Shown here: piece by piece, positions 61,701 through 64,000 of the stretch
How positions within the stretch are numbered: the first letter of the stretch is position 1
Layout of the letters: each line of letters opens with the position of its first letter
NCBI RefSeq assembly: GCF_014635825.1
Contig: NZ_BMDO01000002.1
Span: forward strand, 186,001-250,000
From: Mucilaginibacter galii
Lineage (GTDB): Bacteria; Bacteroidota; Bacteroidia; Sphingobacteriales; Sphingobacteriaceae
Direction: 5' to 3'
DNA length: 64,000 nucleotides
Position numbers and translations under genes: made by a program
The notes under the pieces: model-generated
Database searches by the model: none
Seen by the model: the letters and a program-made list of their open reading frames with translations, nothing else
What the model was told of the DNA's origin: nothing

Positions 61701-62456
61701 TTTTGCTGCGGATGATGGCGGAAATAAACCGCTGATTATTTTTTTGGTAACAACCGTTTGGTTCTCATTAGCCAAACTTTGCTCGTTCTGGTAACGAGTA
61801 GCTTCGGTGGTAGCCTTTGCATTAAAATCGAGCCGGAAAGTGTTTTGATCAATTAAATACCTGTTGTTGGTACAATATTCGGGCTTTAAATAAAAAGATG
61901 ATTCAGGGTCGGCACCAATGTCGCCATCGCGCGAAAACTTTTTGCCGGTAGCGCCACCATATGCCCAAAGCAGTTGAACACCTGTTGCACCCTTGATCTC
62001 GGCTTTGAGCAGCAAATTGTCGGCGGTTGAACCGGCCAGCAGCCAAAGTTCAATACTACCTTTGCCCAGCATAGGGTCGTGAATGGTATACAGCATAGAA
62101 CCAGCACGGTAACGGGCCTCGATGCTTTGCGCATTAATAAGCCATTTACTTTCGGTTCCGTTTACTATACCTAACTTGAGGTTGCCGCCCATACCAGAAA
62201 GGTATAAGGCAAATTCAGGCAAATCGCCGGCCTCCACTCTAAAAGCGGTATTGGTGCCGTATATGGCCCGGTTAAAACGGCGTGTGCCGTTGTTAATTAC
62301 AAAATCCTTACCATCGGGCCGGTAACGCATACTCCGCTCAATACCATGCCAGGGTGTACCGGTGGTTTGTGCAGTTGCCTGGGGGCCATAAAAGGTAGAC
62401 AGGCATCCGGCTAAAAACGCCAGTACCCTAAGTTTTTTAAATTCAGCTATTATCAC
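58749..62456 (-). CDS. DUF4450 protein, predicted exported six-hairpin glycosidase
   Basis: The 1235-residue product has a signal peptide ending 'QATAQT'. The N-terminal module opens 'PWHGIERSMRYRPDGKDFVINNGTRRFNRAIYGTNTAFRVEAGDLPEFALYLSG', the wording of DUF4450. An (alpha/alpha)6 barrel follows in about residues 370-680 ('WHDRASMHFNSYALS', 'HHYDMNLVFIDQML', 'YDQDGDGLYDAYCCIWASDALQYSGGG'). The C-terminal beta domains include 'LVPGSNHIRLQY'. The acidic 'DQDGDGLYDA' stretch may bind calcium. It is first in a two-gene operon and divergent from GH97. Substrate unknown; action on a complex plant or algal glycan is inferred. Confidence 0.75.
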   Translation of the reverse strand: MIIAEFKKLRVLAFLAGCLSTFYGPQATAQTTGTPWHGIERSMRYRPDGKDFVINNGTRRFNRAIYGTNTAFRVEAGDLPEFALYLSGMGGNLKLGIVNGTESKWLINAQSIEARYRAGSMLYTIHDPMLGKGSIELWLLAGSTADNLLLKAEIKGATGVQLLWAYGGATGKKFSRDGDIGADPESSFYLKPEYCTNNRYLIDQNTFRLDFNAKATTEATRYQNEQSLANENQTVVTKKIISGLFPPSSAAKQANAEQQTTPLALYNSSATGKPLICGLIKNTSQPLYWMIGPGISKSTYNEIPKLLNTAETARKLLTSRVQLNTPDPYINTLGGALAVAADGIWENPSYMHGAIAWRARLPAWRGAYVADPLGWHDRASMHFNSYALSQITSPESGPVIADTALHLARQQEKLGNSMFSSGYISRNPNGDIRPHHYDMNLVFIDQMLTHFYWTGNVNEVKKLWPVIKRHLVWEKRNYDQDGDGLYDAYCCIWASDALQYSGGGVTHSSAYNYRANKIAAQLARLAGDDPKPYEKEADKIKKAIANVLWMPEKGTYAEFKDLLGNQLLHTSPGLWTIYHAIDEGVPDAMQAYQSLKYVDNEIPHISIQAKGLTGNYHVLSTTNWLPYTWSLNNVAMAENMHTALAYWQGGCVDNAFNLWKSTLLESMYLGASPGNFQQLSFYDAIRGELYRDFADPIGITARTLVEGLFGIQPNLLDNTLTIKPGLPQEWNYASLNVPDIRFDFKRTGTTDVYTITSALPKTLPLNLEINARAAQITGITVNGKPAKWTVKTMAVGSPIIQITAGSQKQYVVKITWGSAVLDNQTLSFDRVAGQKYLQAFDKASIVNITDPQGILASQSFTLHKLNYVLKPMQGNHTAFIQLKQGALTWWQPLDMAVHPEPVEIRYNLEQHADAIRFILRNYANKGQVEIQVNPEINEGYSQKLDVASNGVSNEIMVPLKHLVPGSNHIRLQYQGHVTDTTIVNWHIVQATSNSMQTVNMAANFNDAVTNIFTNQYLSPRPKSVTLQLPVQGIGNWCYPLTMANIDDSGLRKVAANNKNQFELPQHIAFATPGGEGKNIAFTSQWDNYPRSVNIPLNGKASHAYLLMAGSTNPMQTRLTNGTVTIRYQDGSSQVLALRNPENWQPIEQDYDNDGYAFNTNAAKPLRVYLKTGIATLDWKTYTTIKGFSNKGIDGGAATVLDMYLDPTKQLKSLELNTVANDVVIGLMGITLTRNE

Positions 62457-62752
62457 GATATATTCTTAGACCACCGGCATGCCTGCCATGGTTGGCTTTA
62501 AATAAAATCAGGGGCGATAATTCCCTAAAGGTGTGCAAACGTTAAGAAATATCAAAATTTAATTTACTGTATACAGGACAGGCAATGACGATTATAATAA
62601 GTGTATAAATGAAAAATAATAATTTAAACCAAATATTTTTAAGGCAACTTTTGTTTATTTGTATTGATAACCAATTAACTATTTATAAGATCAGGGACTG
62701 TACCTGCACTGTTGCGCGGTATGTTTATGCCTTGAAACTGTGATTTAAGCCT
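62457..62752. promoter_or_regulatory. Divergent promoter region between DUF4450 and GH97 genes
   Basis: This 296-base AT-rich gap presumably drives both operons. A perfect ten-base palindrome CTGTATACAG lies at 62567-62576. No other strong motif or open frame is seen. Confidence 0.35.
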
Positions 62753-64000
62753 ATGAAGATCATTAAACTTGTTACACTAACATTGCTGCTTCCTTTGCTG
62801 CTTAAAGCGGCGCCCAATGCACCATTTGTTGTTAAAAGCCCTAATGGTAAAATTGTGGTTAAGGTGGGCTTAACCGGAGGTAAATTAAACTATGAAGTTA
62901 GCCGCAACAATGAGCCCGTTATTTTAAGCTCAAAGCTTGGGCTGGTTAGGGAAGACCAGGATTTCTCAAAGGGATTAGCCATGGTATCGGTACCCGAAGA
63001 ACTTGGAGTGATCGATCATTATGAACTGGCTACGGCCAAACGCAAGAACATCACTTATAAAGCTACCCTACAATATTTTCATTTAAAAAATGCCAAAGGC
63101 AAATTGATGGACGTTATTTTTCAGGTCTCTAATGATGGCGTGGCTTTCCGCTATCATTTTCCCGATAAATCTACCGATGTAAAGAAGATCACAGTCGAGG
63201 TAACTTCTTATAAATTTAGTACGCAAACTAAGGGCTGGCTACAGCCTATGTCGGTTGCTAAAACAGGATGGGCGCAAACTAACCCATCTTACGAAGAATA
63301 TTATGAGCAGGGTGTTGCCGTGGGTATGCCTTCGCCTATGAAGGCAGGATGGGTTTACCCGGCCTTGTTTCAAAGTGGCAACAACTGGGCTTTAATTACC
63401 GAAACATTTCCTGATGGCGATTATTGCGCTACCCGTTTAAAGGCCGAATCGTCGGGAGGGGAGTACAGTGTAGGTTTCCCGGACCCGGTAGAAATTTTTC
63501 CGGGCGGTGCTTTAGGGCCGCAATCTAAATTACCCTGGTACACGCCTTGGCGCATTATCACCTTAGGGTCTTTAAAAACTATTACAGAATCTACTCTGGG
63601 TACCGATGTAGCCACTCATGCACCTAAGATGGACCTATCATTCATAAAGCCTGGTCAGGCATCATGGAGCTGGGTTATCATGAAAGACGACTCTACCAAA
63701 TACAGTGTGCAAAAACGCTTTATTGATTATGCCGCCAGCATGAAATGGGAGTACTGCTTAATTGATGCTGATTGGGACCGCAAAATAGGGTATGAGAAAA
63801 TTGAAGAACTCGCTAATTACGCCAAAACCCGTAACGTAGGGTTATTGCTTTGGTATAACTCGGCAGGCAGCTGGAATACCGCGCCGTACACGCCGCGCGA
63901 TAAAATGCTTACCCACGAAAGCCGCGCTAAAGAATTTGAACGCTTAAGTAAAATGGGTATTAAGGGTGTTAAAATTGACTTTTTCGGCGGCGATGGTCAA
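62753..64000 (+). CDS. GH97 glycoside hydrolase (3' end outside window)
   Basis: ATG at 62753 opens a frame that runs without a stop for 416 codons to the window end. The start is 'MKIIKLVTLTLLLPLLLKAAPNA', a signal peptide. The N-terminal GH97 beta-super-sandwich shows 'FVVKSPNGKIVVKVGLTGGKLNYEVSRN' and 'DVIFQVSNDGVAFRYHFP'. The catalytic barrel has begun: 'DLSFIKPGQASWSW', 'WEYCLIDADWD' and 'LLLWYNSAG', then 'MGIKGVKIDFFGGDGQ', whose Asp is where retaining GH97 members have the nucleophile. That suggests an alpha-galactosidase-like retaining enzyme rather than SusB-like inverting, but key residues lie beyond the window. It is divergent from the DUF4450 operon. Confidence 0.93.
   Translation, partial: MKIIKLVTLTLLLPLLLKAAPNAPFVVKSPNGKIVVKVGLTGGKLNYEVSRNNEPVILSSKLGLVREDQDFSKGLAMVSVPEELGVIDHYELATAKRKNITYKATLQYFHLKNAKGKLMDVIFQVSNDGVAFRYHFPDKSTDVKKITVEVTSYKFSTQTKGWLQPMSVAKTGWAQTNPSYEEYYEQGVAVGMPSPMKAGWVYPALFQSGNNWALITETFPDGDYCATRLKAESSGGEYSVGFPDPVEIFPGGALGPQSKLPWYTPWRIITLGSLKTITESTLGTDVATHAPKMDLSFIKPGQASWSWVIMKDDSTKYSVQKRFIDYAASMKWEYCLIDADWDRKIGYEKIEELANYAKTRNVGLLLWYNSAGSWNTAPYTPRDKMLTHESRAKEFERLSKMGIKGVKIDFFGGDGQ

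Noticed and set aside
62680..62752. Possible riboswitch before GH97
   Set aside because: Short complementary words exist, but no known riboswitch consensus or convincing fold was seen.

Overview
The window looks like chromosomal DNA of a Sphingobacteriaceae-type Bacteroidota (Mucilaginibacter or Pedobacter-like). This is inferred from three SusC/SusD pairs, a Y_Y_Y/LuxR hybrid regulator, GH97 and DUF4450 proteins, many short Cys-anchored lipoproteins, LytTR signalling and abundant palindromic intergenic repeats. The species cannot be fixed from the sequence alone.

Layout. 1-6370 is mostly housekeeping: the 3' part of an acyl-CoA dehydrogenase-like flavoprotein, a lipoprotein, folP, a DUF1599 protein made of two similar halves, a DoxX/thioredoxin-like fusion, an Opp/Dpp-type permease, a small membrane protein and aroK. 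6388-8628 holds a TonB-C-like secreted protein, a glycosyltransferase-like protein and a thiamine-pyrophosphokinase-like protein. 8732-11844 is a minus-strand operon: LytS-like histidine kinase, secreted Ere/ChaN-like protein, LytTR response regulator. 12270-22000 carries two paralogous SusC/SusD pairs with no enzymes beside them, each closed by a terminator. 22060-26016 has an LD-carboxypeptidase, metG and a lipoprotein.

26093-29189 starts with tRNA-Arg(CCU). It continues into a low-GC stretch with a secreted trypsin-like protease, several tiny unrecognised genes (33, 66, 57, 63 and 108 aa), one tiny gene broken by a TAG codon, and strong hairpins. 29419-33824 holds rocD, an NTF2-like protein and a DPP-IV-like S9 peptidase.

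34077-46542 is a coherent polysaccharide utilisation locus. It has a Y_Y_Y/LuxR regulator divergent from SusC, SusD, a PKD surface lipoprotein, a GH16 endoglucanase and a GH3 beta-glucosidase, and is most likely for a laminarin-type beta-1,3-glucan. 46972-49014 has an Anbu proteasome-like peptidase overlapping a transglutaminase gene, then an ABM-domain protein. 49249-52182 has an FtsX/MacB-type permease and a DoxX protein. 52289-55603 encodes bacterial NHEJ (LigD and Ku). 55901-56574 is a pair of unrecognised overlapping genes. 56609-64000 is a second carbohydrate region: a six-hairpin glycosidase-like protein overlapping a DUF4450 protein, divergent from a GH97 gene that runs off the window end.

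No CRISPR array, transposase, integrase, rRNA or recognised defence system was seen. The less ordinary content is the kinase-Ere/ChaN-regulator operon, the minimal Anbu-transglutaminase pair, the DUF4450 plus six-hairpin pair, the small-gene cluster beside tRNA-Arg, and dispersed palindromic repeats that reach into coding ends.
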